64,000 bases of DNA, taken from the NCBI RefSeq assembly GCF_001984055.1, contig NZ_LYVO01000018.1:32819-96818 (forward strand). The letters are read 5' to 3'. This document shows, one piece after another, positions 29,762 to 38,186 of this stretch. The stretch comes from Variovorax sp. KK3. Its GTDB lineage: Bacteria; Pseudomonadota; Gammaproteobacteria; Burkholderiales; Burkholderiaceae_C. A program made the translations under genes and the position numbers. The notes beneath the pieces are model-generated. The model worked only from the letters and a program-made list of their open reading frames with translations, made no database searches and was not told the DNA's origin. Each line of letters opens with the position of its first letter. Positions within the stretch are counted from its first letter, which is position 1.

Positions 29762-30166
29762 ATGAGCGAATGGAAAGTCATCTGCCGCGTCGACGACATC
29801 CCCGTGCTCGGTGCGCGCCGCGTGGCGCGCCCGGTGGGCGTGGACGTCGCCGTGTTCCGCAACGCCGAGAACCAGGTGTTCGCACTGCTCGACCGCTGCC
29901 CGCACAAGGGCGGTCCGTTGTCGCAGGGCATCGTGTTCGGCACCAGCGTGGCGTGCCCGCTGCACAACTGGTCGATCGGCCTGGACGACGGCTGCGCGAG
30001 GGCTCCCGACGAGGGCTGCACGCCGCGATTCGCGGTGAAGGTGGAGGACGGCGTGGTGCACCTGGGCGCCGAGGAACTGGAGACGCACGCGACCGACCTG
30101 CCGCGCCCGGTCGCCGGCCCCGCCAGGCGCGTGGAGTTGTTCCCTCTCCCTGCGGGAGAAGACTAG
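29762..30166 (+). CDS. nirD: Nitrite reductase [NAD(P)H] small subunit
   Basis: Rieske-fold partner of NirB, 134 residues. Both Rieske ligand pairs are intact: C46/H48 in RCPHKGGPLS and C65/H68 in CPLHNWSIG, so a [2Fe-2S] cluster should be bound. E. coli NirD, as I recall it, lacks these ligands. AAGGAG lies just upstream of the ATG. The last nine codons (about LFPLPAGED and stop) are written by a CCCTCTCCC-type repeat that has entered the gene end. Confidence 0.94.
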   Translation: MSEWKVICRVDDIPVLGARRVARPVGVDVAVFRNAENQVFALLDRCPHKGGPLSQGIVFGTSVACPLHNWSIGLDDGCARAPDEGCTPRFAVKVEDGVVHLGAEELETHATDLPRPVAGPARRVELFPLPAGED

Positions 30167-30240
30167 GGTGAGGGCACCGGGCGTTCCCATGGACACGCAG
30201 CCTGCCCTCACCCCCGCCCTCTCCCAGAGGGAGAGGGAGC
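30141..30240. repeat. Nested CCCTCTCCC/GGGAGAGGG palindromic repeat (REP/BIME-like)
   Basis: The element runs from TCCCTCTCCCTGCGGGAGAA to CTCCCAGAGGGAGAGGGAG. Its inner arms are TAGGGTGAGGGCA and TGCCCTCACCCC, so the whole unit can fold back on itself. It covers the last nirD codons and ends 2 nt before the nasA ATG. A simpler copy of the outer palindrome is at 42687-42722. Such REP-like units are common between genes in GC-rich proteobacteria; they can terminate, stabilise or be processed in mRNA. Confidence 0.8.
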
Positions 30241-30242
30241 AA

Positions 30243-33041
30243 ATGCAGACGCGCTCGACCTGTCCTTACTGCGGCGTCGGCTGCGGCGTGATCATCGAAT
30301 CCGATGGCGACCAGATCACCGGCGTGCGCGGCGACCCTGACCACCCGGCCAACTTCGGCCGGCTCTGCACCAAGGGCTCGACCCTGCACCTGACCGCATC
30401 CGCCGCCGTCACGATGCAGACGCGCCTGCTGCGGCCGATGCGGCGTGCCGCGCGCGGCGCCGCGCCCGAAGCCGTGGGCTGGGGCGACGCGCTCGACACC
30501 GCCGCCGGCAAGTTCGCCCAGGTGATCCGCGAGCACGGCCCCGACGCCGTCGGGTTCTACGTCTCGGGCCAGCTGCTGACCGAGGACTACTACGTCTTCA
30601 ACAAGCTGGCCAAGGGCCTGATCGGCACCAACAACATCGACACCAATTCGCGCCTGTGCATGAGCAGCGCGGTGGCCGGCTACAAGAAGACGCTGGGCGC
30701 CGACGCGCCACCGGCCTGCTACGACGACTTCCAGCACACGCAGTGCCTCTTCATCGCGGGCAGCAACACCGCGTGGGCACACCCGATCCTGTTTCGCCGC
30801 ATCGAGGACGCCAAGGCCGCGAACCCCGGGATGAAGATCATCGTGGCCGACCCGCGCCGCACCGACACCTGCGAAATCGCCGACCTGCACCTGGCACTGC
30901 AGCCGGGCACCGACGTGATGCTGTTCCACGGCATGCTGCACCTGATGCTGTGGGAAGGCTGGACCGATGCCGCCTACATCGCCGCCCACACCAGCGGCTT
31001 CGACGCACTCAAGGCCAAGGTGCGCGACTGCACGCCCGACCGGGTCGCGCAGGTCTGCGGCATCGCCAAGGAAGACCTGCTGGAGGCGGCGCGGCTCTTC
31101 GCGACCTCCGCCGCGACGCTGAGCCTGTACTGCCAGGGGCTCAACCAATCGTCCTCCGGCACCGCCAAGAACGCGGCGCTGGTCAACCTGCACCTGGCCA
31201 CCGGCCAGATCGGCAAGCAGGGCGCGGGGCCCTTCTCGCTGACCGGCCAGCCCAATGCGATGGGCGGGCGCGAGGTGGGCGGGCTGGCCAACCTGCTGTC
31301 GGCCCATCGTGACCTCGGCAATGCGCAGCATCGTGCCGAAGTCGCCGCCTTGTGGGGCGTGCCTTCGGTGCCGGAGAAGCCGGGCAAGACCGCGGTCGAG
31401 ATGTTCCAGGCCGCCGCCGACGGTGAGATCCGCGCGCTGTGGATCGCCTGCACGAACCCCGCGCAGTCGATGCCCGACCAGGCCACGGTGCGCCGTGCGC
31501 TGCAGCGCTGCGAGTTCGTGGTGGTGCAGGAGGCCTTCTCCACCACCGCGACCTGCGACTACGCCGATCTGCTGCTGCCCGCTACCACCTGGGGCGAGAA
31601 GGACGGCACCGTGACCAACAGCGAGCGCCGCATCTCGCGCGTGCGCAACGCCGTGGCGCGGCCGGGCGAGACGCGCGACGACTGGGTGATCGCCAACGAC
31701 TTCGCGCGGCGGCTGGAAAGGCAACTCGGCCGCGCGGGCACGCTCTTTCCCTACGCGGATGCCGAATCGGTCTGGAACGAGCACCGCGAATCGACGCGCG
31801 GCCGCGACCTCGACATCACCGGCATGAGCTACGCGATGCTCGACGCCGCGCCGCAGCAGTGGCCGCTGCGCGAAGGCGATGCCACCGGTCGGGCGCGGCT
31901 CTACGAAGATGGCGTGTTCCCCACGCCCGACGGCCGCGCACGCTTCGCCGACGTCGCCTACAAGCCGGTGGCCGAGGCACGCGAGGCGCGCTACCCCTTC
32001 TCGCTGAACACCGGCCGGCTGCGCGACCAGTGGCACGGCATGAGCCGCACCGGCACGTTGGGGCGCCTGTTCGGCCACGTGCCCGAGCCCACCGTGCAGA
32101 TGCATCCGCAGGACATGGCGCGCCGTCAGTTGAAAGACGGCGAACTGGTCCACGTGACCTCGAAGCGCGGGTCGATCCTGCTGCCGGTGTCGGCCAGCAC
32201 CGACCTGGGCCTGAGCCAGGCCTTCGTCGCGATGCATTGGGGCGGCGAATACCTCAGCGGCCGGTCGAGCACCGGCGAACTGCTGGCCGGCGTGAACGCG
32301 CTGACGAGCCCGGCCTTCTGCCCCGATTCGAAACAGCCCGAGCTCAAGCACGCGGCGGTGAAGATCCTCAAGGCCGAGATGCCCTGGTCGCTGCTGGCCG
32401 TGGGCTGGCTGCCGCAGGACAAGATCCTCGAGTCGCGGGAGGCTCTGCGCGAACTGATGGGCGCTTTCCCGTTCGCGAGCTGCGTGCCCTTCGGCGACTC
32501 GGGCGCGTTGCAGGATGGTTCGCCGCAGCGCAGCGGTGTGCTCTTTCGCGCCGCCGCCTACGAGGCGCCGCCGGACGCGATGCTGGCCCGCATCGAGGCC
32601 TTGCTCGGGCTCGACGGCCACGACAGCCTGCGCTACGCCGACCGCAAGCACGGCCAGCGACGTACGGCCCGGCTCGTGCGCGACGGCCAGGATGCGCGTC
32701 TCGAAGCCTTCCTGCTCGGCGGCGACACCCGTGCCGAGGCGTGGATCAAGACCCTGCTGCAGGAACGCCTGCCGGCCCAGTCCTATGGCCGCCAGCTGCT
32801 CAAGCCGGGCGCCGCCGCGCCGGCCGGCGTCGCCACGCGCGGCAAGGTCGTGTGCAGCTGCTTCGGCGTCAGCCAGACCGCGATTGCCGACGAACTGGCC
32901 ACCGCGTCGGGCGACGAGGGACAGCGCCTGGCCGCGCTGCAGGGTGCGCTGAAGTGCGGCACCAACTGCGGTTCGTGCCTGCCCGAACTCAAGCGCATGG
33001 TGCGTGCCCCCGCCATGCCGGCCCTGGTACTGCAGCCATGA
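30243..33041 (+). CDS. nasA: Assimilatory nitrate reductase catalytic subunit
   Basis: Cytoplasmic molybdenum bis-MGD enzyme reducing nitrate to nitrite, 932 residues. The N-terminal [4Fe-4S] motif is C7-x2-C10-x3-C14 in STCPYCGVGCGV, with C42 in RLCTKGSTL. The Mo/MGD domains follow, including NLHLATGQIGKQGAGPFSLT. A C-terminal BFD-like [2Fe-2S] domain has VVCSCFGVSQ and CGTNCGSCLPELKR. I start at the ATG at 30243, because upstream in-frame codons translate the palindromic repeat (ALTPALSQREREQ). The repeat's GAGAGGGAG serves as ribosome-binding region. Confidence 0.95.
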   Translation: MQTRSTCPYCGVGCGVIIESDGDQITGVRGDPDHPANFGRLCTKGSTLHLTASAAVTMQTRLLRPMRRAARGAAPEAVGWGDALDTAAGKFAQVIREHGPDAVGFYVSGQLLTEDYYVFNKLAKGLIGTNNIDTNSRLCMSSAVAGYKKTLGADAPPACYDDFQHTQCLFIAGSNTAWAHPILFRRIEDAKAANPGMKIIVADPRRTDTCEIADLHLALQPGTDVMLFHGMLHLMLWEGWTDAAYIAAHTSGFDALKAKVRDCTPDRVAQVCGIAKEDLLEAARLFATSAATLSLYCQGLNQSSSGTAKNAALVNLHLATGQIGKQGAGPFSLTGQPNAMGGREVGGLANLLSAHRDLGNAQHRAEVAALWGVPSVPEKPGKTAVEMFQAAADGEIRALWIACTNPAQSMPDQATVRRALQRCEFVVVQEAFSTTATCDYADLLLPATTWGEKDGTVTNSERRISRVRNAVARPGETRDDWVIANDFARRLERQLGRAGTLFPYADAESVWNEHRESTRGRDLDITGMSYAMLDAAPQQWPLREGDATGRARLYEDGVFPTPDGRARFADVAYKPVAEAREARYPFSLNTGRLRDQWHGMSRTGTLGRLFGHVPEPTVQMHPQDMARRQLKDGELVHVTSKRGSILLPVSASTDLGLSQAFVAMHWGGEYLSGRSSTGELLAGVNALTSPAFCPDSKQPELKHAAVKILKAEMPWSLLAVGWLPQDKILESREALRELMGAFPFASCVPFGDSGALQDGSPQRSGVLFRAAAYEAPPDAMLARIEALLGLDGHDSLRYADRKHGQRRTARLVRDGQDARLEAFLLGGDTRAEAWIKTLLQERLPAQSYGRQLLKPGAAAPAGVATRGKVVCSCFGVSQTAIADELATASGDEGQRLAALQGALKCGTNCGSCLPELKRMVRAPAMPALVLQP

Positions 33042-33124
33042 CCACTACCCTTGCACTCGCTGCCGCCGGGGTAATAAGCGGCCTGCCGATCCGGCATAAG
33101 CCTTGCGGGACAATCCGCACACCC

Positions 33125-34042
33125 ATGGGAATCAGCCACTACATCAAGGAAATCGGCCGCGGCGCGCGCGGCGCCAAGCCGCTCGACCGCGCGCAGGCGC
33201 ACGACCTGTTCGGCCAGGTGCTCGACGGCAGCGTGAGCGACCTGGAGATGGGCGCCTTCTGCCTGGCCATGCGCATCAAGGGCGAGACGCCCGAAGAGAT
33301 GGCCGGTTTTCTCGATGCCACCCATGAACGCCTGGCGCGCATCCCGGTCGCCGGCCATCCGCCCGTGGTGCTGCCGAGCTACAACGGCGCGCGCAAGCTG
33401 CCGGTGCTCACGCCGCTGCTCGCGCTGCTGCTCGCGCGCGAAGGCGTGCCGGTGCTGGTGCATGGCGCGGCCACCGAGACGGCGCGCGTGCTGTCGTCCA
33501 ACGTGCTCGCCGCGCTCGGCATTCAACCGCTGCCGGCCATCCGCCCCATCGCCGATGGCGAAGTCGCGTTCGTACCCACCGAGCTGCTGAGCCCCGGCCT
33601 CAAGCGTCTGCTCGACGTGCGCCGCGTGGTGGGCCTGCGCAATCCGGGCCACAGCGTGGTCAAGCTGATGCAGCCCTGCGAGGGCGAAGGCGTCGTGGTC
33701 GGCAGCTACACCCATCCGGCTTACGCCGAGTCGATGGCCGCGACTTTCGAGTTGATGGGCGCGACCGCCCTGCTCTCGCGCGGCCTCGAAGGCGAGAGTG
33801 CGGCCGATCCGCGCCGCACCGCGCAGGTCGACGGCTTCGTGCGCGGGCGCCGTATCGCGCTGCAGTCGCACCAGCCGGGCACGCTGTCGGACGTGCCGGG
33901 CCTGCCCACCGAAATCGACATCGCCACCACCGCCGACTACACGCGCCGGGTGCTGGCCGGGCACGCGCCCGTGCCCGACGCCATCGCACAACAGGTCCGC
34001 CAGATCCTGCAACTGACCCACGAGCTGGAGCGCAAACAATGA
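33125..34042 (+). CDS. ybiB: YbiB-like protein (TrpD2 / anthranilate phosphoribosyltransferase-like fold)
   Basis: A 305-residue homologue of the phosphoribosyltransferase TrpD that in E. coli YbiB binds nucleic acid and is LexA-regulated (family knowledge). It begins MGISHYIKEIGRGARGAKPL, with helical blocks such as DLEMGAFCLAMRIKGETPEE and VPVLVHGAATETARVLSSN, and a nucleotide-binding-like RNPGHSVVKLMQP. The upstream frame is open over nasA; the ATG at 33125 gives the family length. It overlaps cobA by 4 nt, so it is translated with the siroheme gene. Its role in nitrate assimilation is unknown. Confidence 0.85.
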   Translation: MGISHYIKEIGRGARGAKPLDRAQAHDLFGQVLDGSVSDLEMGAFCLAMRIKGETPEEMAGFLDATHERLARIPVAGHPPVVLPSYNGARKLPVLTPLLALLLAREGVPVLVHGAATETARVLSSNVLAALGIQPLPAIRPIADGEVAFVPTELLSPGLKRLLDVRRVVGLRNPGHSVVKLMQPCEGEGVVVGSYTHPAYAESMAATFELMGATALLSRGLEGESAADPRRTAQVDGFVRGRRIALQSHQPGTLSDVPGLPTEIDIATTADYTRRVLAGHAPVPDAIAQQVRQILQLTHELERKQ

Positions 34043-34827
34043 GCCAATCCTTTCACGCCGGCAGCTGCACGCTGGTCGGTGCCGGCCCGGGCGACCCGGA
34101 ACTGCTGACCATCAAGGCCGCCAAGGCCATCCAGGCCGCGACCGTGTTGCTGGTCGACGACCTGGTCAGCGACGAGATCCTGGCCTATGCCCGGCCCGGC
34201 GCACGCATCGTCCACGTCGGCAAGCGCGGCGGCTGCAAGAGCACGCCACAGGCCTTCATCGAGCGGTTGATGATCACCGCGGTGCGTGAGGGCGAGACGG
34301 TGGTGCGCCTCAAGGGCGGCGACCCCTTCATCTTCGGCCGCGGCGGCGAGGAGGTGGAGCATCTGCGCGAAGAAGGCATCGAGGTGCAGGTCGTCAACGG
34401 CATCACCGCCGGCCTGGCTGCCGTGACCTCGCTGGGGGTTCCGCTCACCCACCGCGAGCATGCGCAGGGCGTGGTCTTCGTCACCGGGCATGCCAAGACC
34501 GGCCACGCCGCCGCCGAGCATCCGACCGACTGGCGCCAGCTGGCGGCGACCGTGCGCGACGCACGGCTCACGCTGGTGATCTACATGGGCGTGGCGGGCG
34601 TGGTCGGCATCCAGCAGCAACTGCTGAGCGGCCTGCCGGGCGAAACGCCGGTGGCGGTGATCCAGCATGCGAGCCTGCCGGAGCAGCAGCACATCACGAC
34701 CACCCTGGCACGCCTTCCGCTCGACCTGGCGACCGCCGGGCTGGGCAGCCCGGCCGTGATCGTGGTCGGCGACGTGCTGCGCGGCCTGGCCGCCGCCGGG
34801 CTGCCGGCTTCGCGCTTCGGTACCTGA
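34039..34827 (+). CDS. cobA: Uroporphyrinogen-III C-methyltransferase
   Basis: SUMT enzyme making precorrin-2 from uroporphyrinogen III with two SAM, the first committed step to siroheme; 262 residues. Signature blocks are VGAGPGDPELLTIKAAKAI, VVRLKGGDPFIFGRGGEE and VVNGITAGLAAVTSLGVP. It lacks the CysG dehydrogenase/chelatase domain, so another gene must complete siroheme. Its position after nasA and ybiB fits supply of siroheme to NirB. Confidence 0.95.
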   Translation: MSQSFHAGSCTLVGAGPGDPELLTIKAAKAIQAATVLLVDDLVSDEILAYARPGARIVHVGKRGGCKSTPQAFIERLMITAVREGETVVRLKGGDPFIFGRGGEEVEHLREEGIEVQVVNGITAGLAAVTSLGVPLTHREHAQGVVFVTGHAKTGHAAAEHPTDWRQLAATVRDARLTLVIYMGVAGVVGIQQQLLSGLPGETPVAVIQHASLPEQQHITTTLARLPLDLATAGLGSPAVIVVGDVLRGLAAAGLPASRFGT

Positions 34828-34924
34828 GCCTGTCGATCGGTGGCAACTCGGCCGTTCGGACGGTCGTTGCCGCCGAGCCCGCGGCCTAGAATCTTCGCCC
34901 TGAAAGAACAACACGGAGAAGGGC

Positions 34925-36055
34925 ATGCTGGAGCTCGAGAAACTCAACGAATTCGTCGACAGCCACGGCGAGCTGCAGCGCGGCAAGGGGCTGGTCACCG
35001 GCACCATCGCGCTGTCGCTGGGCATCCTGTGCTTCCTGGGCGTGCTGGTCTTCCACTTTCCGCAGTACCTGAGCACGCCCGAACTGCGCCGCAGCTACAA
35101 CGTCGACGTGATGCGCATCGTGCTGCTGACGTCGATGGTCGTCGCGGGCGGGCTGTCGCTGGTCAACATCATCTTCAACCGCTCGCGCTGGCTGTCGGCT
35201 TTCGCGTTCCTGCTGGTGGTGGCGGCCGCCCTGCTGGGCGGTCACAAGGTGCCGGTCAACGACTTCGCGGACAACACGCCCTACATCGGCCTCGACTGGT
35301 TCATCCTCGACCTGCTGGGCTCCGCGCTGATCTTCATCTTCATCGAGAAGCTGTTCGCCCACCGCAAGGAGCAGCCGGTGTTCCGCGCCGAGTGGCAGAC
35401 CGACTTCCACCATTTCGTGGTCAACCACATGATCGTGGGCTTCGTGCTGCTGGCCACGAACCTGCTGGTGCACAAGCTCTTCGGCTGGGCCGCCAACGAC
35501 GGCATCCGCGGCTGGATCGCGGGGCTCAACTTCTGGGTGGGACTGCTCCTGATCGTGCTGGTGGCCGACTTGGTGCAGTACTGGACTCACCGCGCCTACC
35601 ACGAGGTGCCCTTGCTGTGGCGCCTGCACGCGGTGCACCACAGCGTGAAGAGCATGGACTGGCTGGCCGGCTCGCGCCAGCACATCCTCGAACTGCTGAT
35701 CACCCGCACGCTGGTGCTGGCGCCCATCTACGTGCTGGGCTTCAGCAAGGAAGTGATCGATGCCTACATCGTGGTGGTCGGCTTCCAGGCCGTCTTCAAC
35801 CATTGCAACGTGAGCGTGCGGCTGGGGCCGCTGCGCTACGTGATCGTCACGCCCAACTTCCACCACTGGCACCACAGCCAGGACGACGAGGCGATCGACA
35901 AGAACTACGCGGCGCACTACGCCTTTCTCGACTACCTGTTCGGCACCGCCGTCAAGAGCACCAAACTCTGGCCCGAGCGCTACGGCGTGGTGGGCGACTA
36001 CGTGCCCAACGGCTTCTTCAAGCAGCTGAAGTTTCCGTTCGTGTGGAAGGGCTGA
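34925..36055 (+). CDS. Sterol desaturase / fatty acid hydroxylase family membrane protein
   Basis: Integral membrane diiron enzyme of 376 residues. The N-terminal part has about four transmembrane segments. The histidine clusters HRAYH, HAVHHS and NFHHWHHSQ are the diiron ligands of the fatty acid hydroxylase superfamily. The hydrophobic substrate is unknown; bacterial members modify lipids, carotenoids or hopanoids. GGAGAAGGGC precedes the ATG. Its stop overlaps the next start as TGATG. Confidence 0.9.
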   Translation: MLELEKLNEFVDSHGELQRGKGLVTGTIALSLGILCFLGVLVFHFPQYLSTPELRRSYNVDVMRIVLLTSMVVAGGLSLVNIIFNRSRWLSAFAFLLVVAAALLGGHKVPVNDFADNTPYIGLDWFILDLLGSALIFIFIEKLFAHRKEQPVFRAEWQTDFHHFVVNHMIVGFVLLATNLLVHKLFGWAANDGIRGWIAGLNFWVGLLLIVLVADLVQYWTHRAYHEVPLLWRLHAVHHSVKSMDWLAGSRQHILELLITRTLVLAPIYVLGFSKEVIDAYIVVVGFQAVFNHCNVSVRLGPLRYVIVTPNFHHWHHSQDDEAIDKNYAAHYAFLDYLFGTAVKSTKLWPERYGVVGDYVPNGFFKQLKFPFVWKG

Positions 36056-37308
36056 TGGCGGCGGACGGCGCTTTCGAGGCCTTCGACGTCGTCGTCATCG
36101 GAGCCGGTGCCGCCGGCCTGTTCTGCGCGGGCATGGCGGGGCAGCGCGGCCTGAAGGTGCTGCTGCTCGACCATGCCGAGCGCATCGCCGAGAAGATCCG
36201 CATCTCGGGCGGCGGCCGCGCCAACTTCACCAACCGCGACCTGGACGTGCGCGCGCCGCAGCGGCATTTCATCGGCGGCAACCCGCATTTCTGCCGTTCG
36301 GCGCTGGCGCGCTATACGCCGCAGCAGTTCATCGCGCTGGTCGAGCGGCACGGCATCGCGTACCACGAGAAGCACAAGGGGCAGCTGTTCTGCGACGGGC
36401 CTTCGCAGCAGATCATCGACATGCTGCTGGCCGAATGCGCAAGCGGCGGCGTCACGCATCGGCAGCCCTGCAGCGTGGACGAGATCGGGTTCACGCCCGG
36501 CGGTGGCTATCGGCTGCAGACCGCGCAGGGCGAGGTGCGGGCGCACCAGGTGGTGGTGGCGACCGGCGGCCTGTCGATTCCCCAGATCGGCGCCACCGAC
36601 TTCGGCTACCGGATCGCCGCCCAGTTCGGCCTGCGCGTCGTCACGCCGCGGCCCGCGCTGGTGCCGCTGACCTTCGGCGGCGAAGCCTGGGCGCCGTACG
36701 CCGAACTGGCCGGCCTCGCCTTGCCAGTGCAGATCGCGACGGGGAGCAAGAAGGAGCGCACGGCGTTTCTCGAGGACCTGCTGTTCACCCACCGCGGCCT
36801 CTCGGGCCCCGCGGTACTGCAGATCTCCAGCTATTGGCAGGCCGGCAGCCCGCTCACCATCGACTTCGCGCCCGGTGTGGACGTGCAGGCCGCGCTGGGC
36901 GAGGCCAAGCAGCGCTCCCGCAAACGCATCGCCAACGAGCTGGCCGGTCTGGTGCCGGGCCGCCTGGCCGATGCATGGGTCGGCCAGGACGCGGCGCTGC
37001 AGCGCCCCATCAACGAAGCGGCCGACCGCGCGCTGGCGGCCCTGGCCGAGCGCATCGCGCGCTGGCAGATCACGCCCAGCGGGACGGAGGGCTACAAGAA
37101 GGCCGAGGTCACGGCCGGCGGCGTCGACACCCGCGACCTGTCGTCCCAGACCATGGAATCGAAGCAGCCCGGCCTGTTTTTCATCGGCGAGGTGGTGGAC
37201 GTGACCGGCTGGCTGGGCGGCTACAACTTTCAATGGGCCTGGGCCAGCGCCCACGCCTGCGCCCAGGCGCTGGCCAGCGCGAGTTCTGACGCTATAATGC
37301 CCGGCTAA
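36055..37308 (+). CDS. NAD(P)/FAD-dependent oxidoreductase, BaiN/YhiN (HI0933-like) family
   Basis: Flavoprotein of 417 residues. It opens with a dinucleotide fold DVVVIGAGAAGLFCAG and the family motif EKIRISGGGRANFTNRD. The C-terminal flavin-contact region is VDVTGWLGGYNFQWAW. The family is annotated variously as aminoacetone oxidase-like or BaiN; the reaction is uncertain. The start overlaps the desaturase stop. The rpsU promoter lies inside its last codons. Confidence 0.9.
   Translation: MAADGAFEAFDVVVIGAGAAGLFCAGMAGQRGLKVLLLDHAERIAEKIRISGGGRANFTNRDLDVRAPQRHFIGGNPHFCRSALARYTPQQFIALVERHGIAYHEKHKGQLFCDGPSQQIIDMLLAECASGGVTHRQPCSVDEIGFTPGGGYRLQTAQGEVRAHQVVVATGGLSIPQIGATDFGYRIAAQFGLRVVTPRPALVPLTFGGEAWAPYAELAGLALPVQIATGSKKERTAFLEDLLFTHRGLSGPAVLQISSYWQAGSPLTIDFAPGVDVQAALGEAKQRSRKRIANELAGLVPGRLADAWVGQDAALQRPINEAADRALAALAERIARWQITPSGTEGYKKAEVTAGGVDTRDLSSQTMESKQPGLFFIGEVVDVTGWLGGYNFQWAWASAHACAQALASASSDAIMPG
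37293..37298 (+). promoter_or_regulatory. -10 element of rpsU
   Basis: TATAAT (context GACGCTATAATGCCCG) lies within the final codons of the upstream flavoprotein gene, about 110 nt before rpsU. The -35 region (near 37270-37275) is poor. The leader of about 100 nt is GC- and C-rich. Confidence 0.65.
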
Positions 37309-37407
37309 CTTTGGCCTCCCCTCAACGGCCCACCCCTTTTCGTGTTGAGGACACCCGGCCCGGGGCCCGATCTTCCCCAGGCCAACATTCAAGCAACCGA
37401 TTCATCA

Positions 37408-37620
37408 ATGACCACCATCCGCGTTAAAGAAAACGAGCCTTTCGACGTCGCACTTCGCCGCTTCAAGCGCACCATCGAAAAGCTCGGCCTGCTGACCGAC
37501 CTGCGTGCCCGCGAGTTCTACGAAAAGCCGACCGCCGAGCGCAAGCGCAAGAAGGCCGCAGCCGTCAAGCGCCACTACAAGCGCGTGCGCAGCATGCAGC
37601 TGCCCAAGAAGCTGTACTAA
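37408..37620 (+). CDS. rpsU: 30S ribosomal protein S21
   Basis: Small basic ribosomal protein of 70 residues: [20 protein letters not shown], then [20 protein letters not shown] and the basic tail [16 protein letters not shown]. Length and sequence are typical. An upstream in-frame ATG at 37342 would add 22 non-conserved residues and is rejected. Confidence 0.97.
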
Positions 37621-37670
37621 GAGCCGGCATCGCTGAACCGGCCTGAAGGCCGGACACCAGCCAACGCCGC

Positions 37671-37701
37671 GAGCCGCGCCAGGGACATCCTGCCGCGGCT
37701 C
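37671..37701 (+). terminator. Probable terminator after rpsU
   Basis: The 8-bp stem GAGCCGCG/CGCGGCTC with a 15-nt loop is followed by TTGTCATTT. A CCGGCC-TGAA-GGCCGG hairpin precedes it at 37638-37653. The T-run is imperfect, so yqeY expression by read-through is possible. Confidence 0.55.
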
Positions 37702-37734
37702 TTGTCATTTCCGCCCACCCAGAAAGAGAACGCC

Positions 37735-38184
37735 ATGAGCCTCAAGGACCAGATCACCGAAGACATGAAGACCGCCATGCGCGCCAAGGACTCGGAGCGC
37801 CTGGCCACCATCCGCCTGCTGATGGCGGCCATGAAGCAGAAGGAAGTCGACGAGCGCGTGGAACTCGACGACGCGCTGATCGTGGGCATCCTCGACAAGA
37901 TGGTGAAGCAGCGCAAGGACTCGGTCGCCGCCTTCGTCCAGGGCGGGCGCACCGACCTGGCCGACAAGGAAACGGCCGAGATCAAGGTGCTCGAGGTCTA
38001 CCTGCCCCAGCGCATGGACGCCGACGCGATCGCGGCCGAGGTCAAGGCCATCGTAGCCGAGCTGGGCGCCAAGGGCCCTGGCGACATGGGCAAGGTGATG
38101 GGCGCCGTGAAGTCCCGCCTCGCCGGAAAGGCCGACATGGGCCAGGTCAGCGCCGCCGTCAAGGCCGCTCTTTCGGGCGCCTGA
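37735..38184 (+). CDS. yqeY: GatB/YqeY domain protein
   Basis: A 149-residue YqeY protein, homologous to the C-terminal tRNA-binding domain of GatB. It starts MSLKDQITEDMKTAMRAKDS and contains EVDERVELDDALIVGILDKM and KGPGDMGKVMGAVKSRLAGK. Its function is not established. The rpsU-yqeY order is widespread, next to dnaG/rpoD in many genomes but not here. AAAGAGAA lies upstream of the ATG. Confidence 0.93.
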   Translation: MSLKDQITEDMKTAMRAKDSERLATIRLLMAAMKQKEVDERVELDDALIVGILDKMVKQRKDSVAAFVQGGRTDLADKETAEIKVLEVYLPQRMDADAIAAEVKAIVAELGAKGPGDMGKVMGAVKSRLAGKADMGQVSAAVKAALSGA

Positions 38185-38186
38185 AC

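Noticed and set aside
26026..30021. A 1331-codon open frame on the minus strand opposite nirB
   Set aside because: It is a shadow of the high-GC nirB/nirD codons. The composition is His/Ala/Val-rich with no recognisable domain, and nirB on plus has all its cofactor motifs.
30168..30242. Upstream start for nasA inside the palindromic repeat
   Set aside because: The added residues (ALTPALSQREREQ) are the usual translation of the CCCTCTCCC repeat, and the [4Fe-4S] motif begins right after the ATG at 30243.
29778..32651. A 957-codon minus-strand frame opposite nasA
   Set aside because: Antisense to a full nitrate reductase gene, and its amino acid composition is that of reversed GC-rich codons.
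34840..36054. Upstream extension of the BaiN-like gene across the desaturase gene
   Set aside because: The frame is open but translates to RRAGHRHHRAV-type shadow; the real start is the ATG at 36055 overlapping the desaturase stop.
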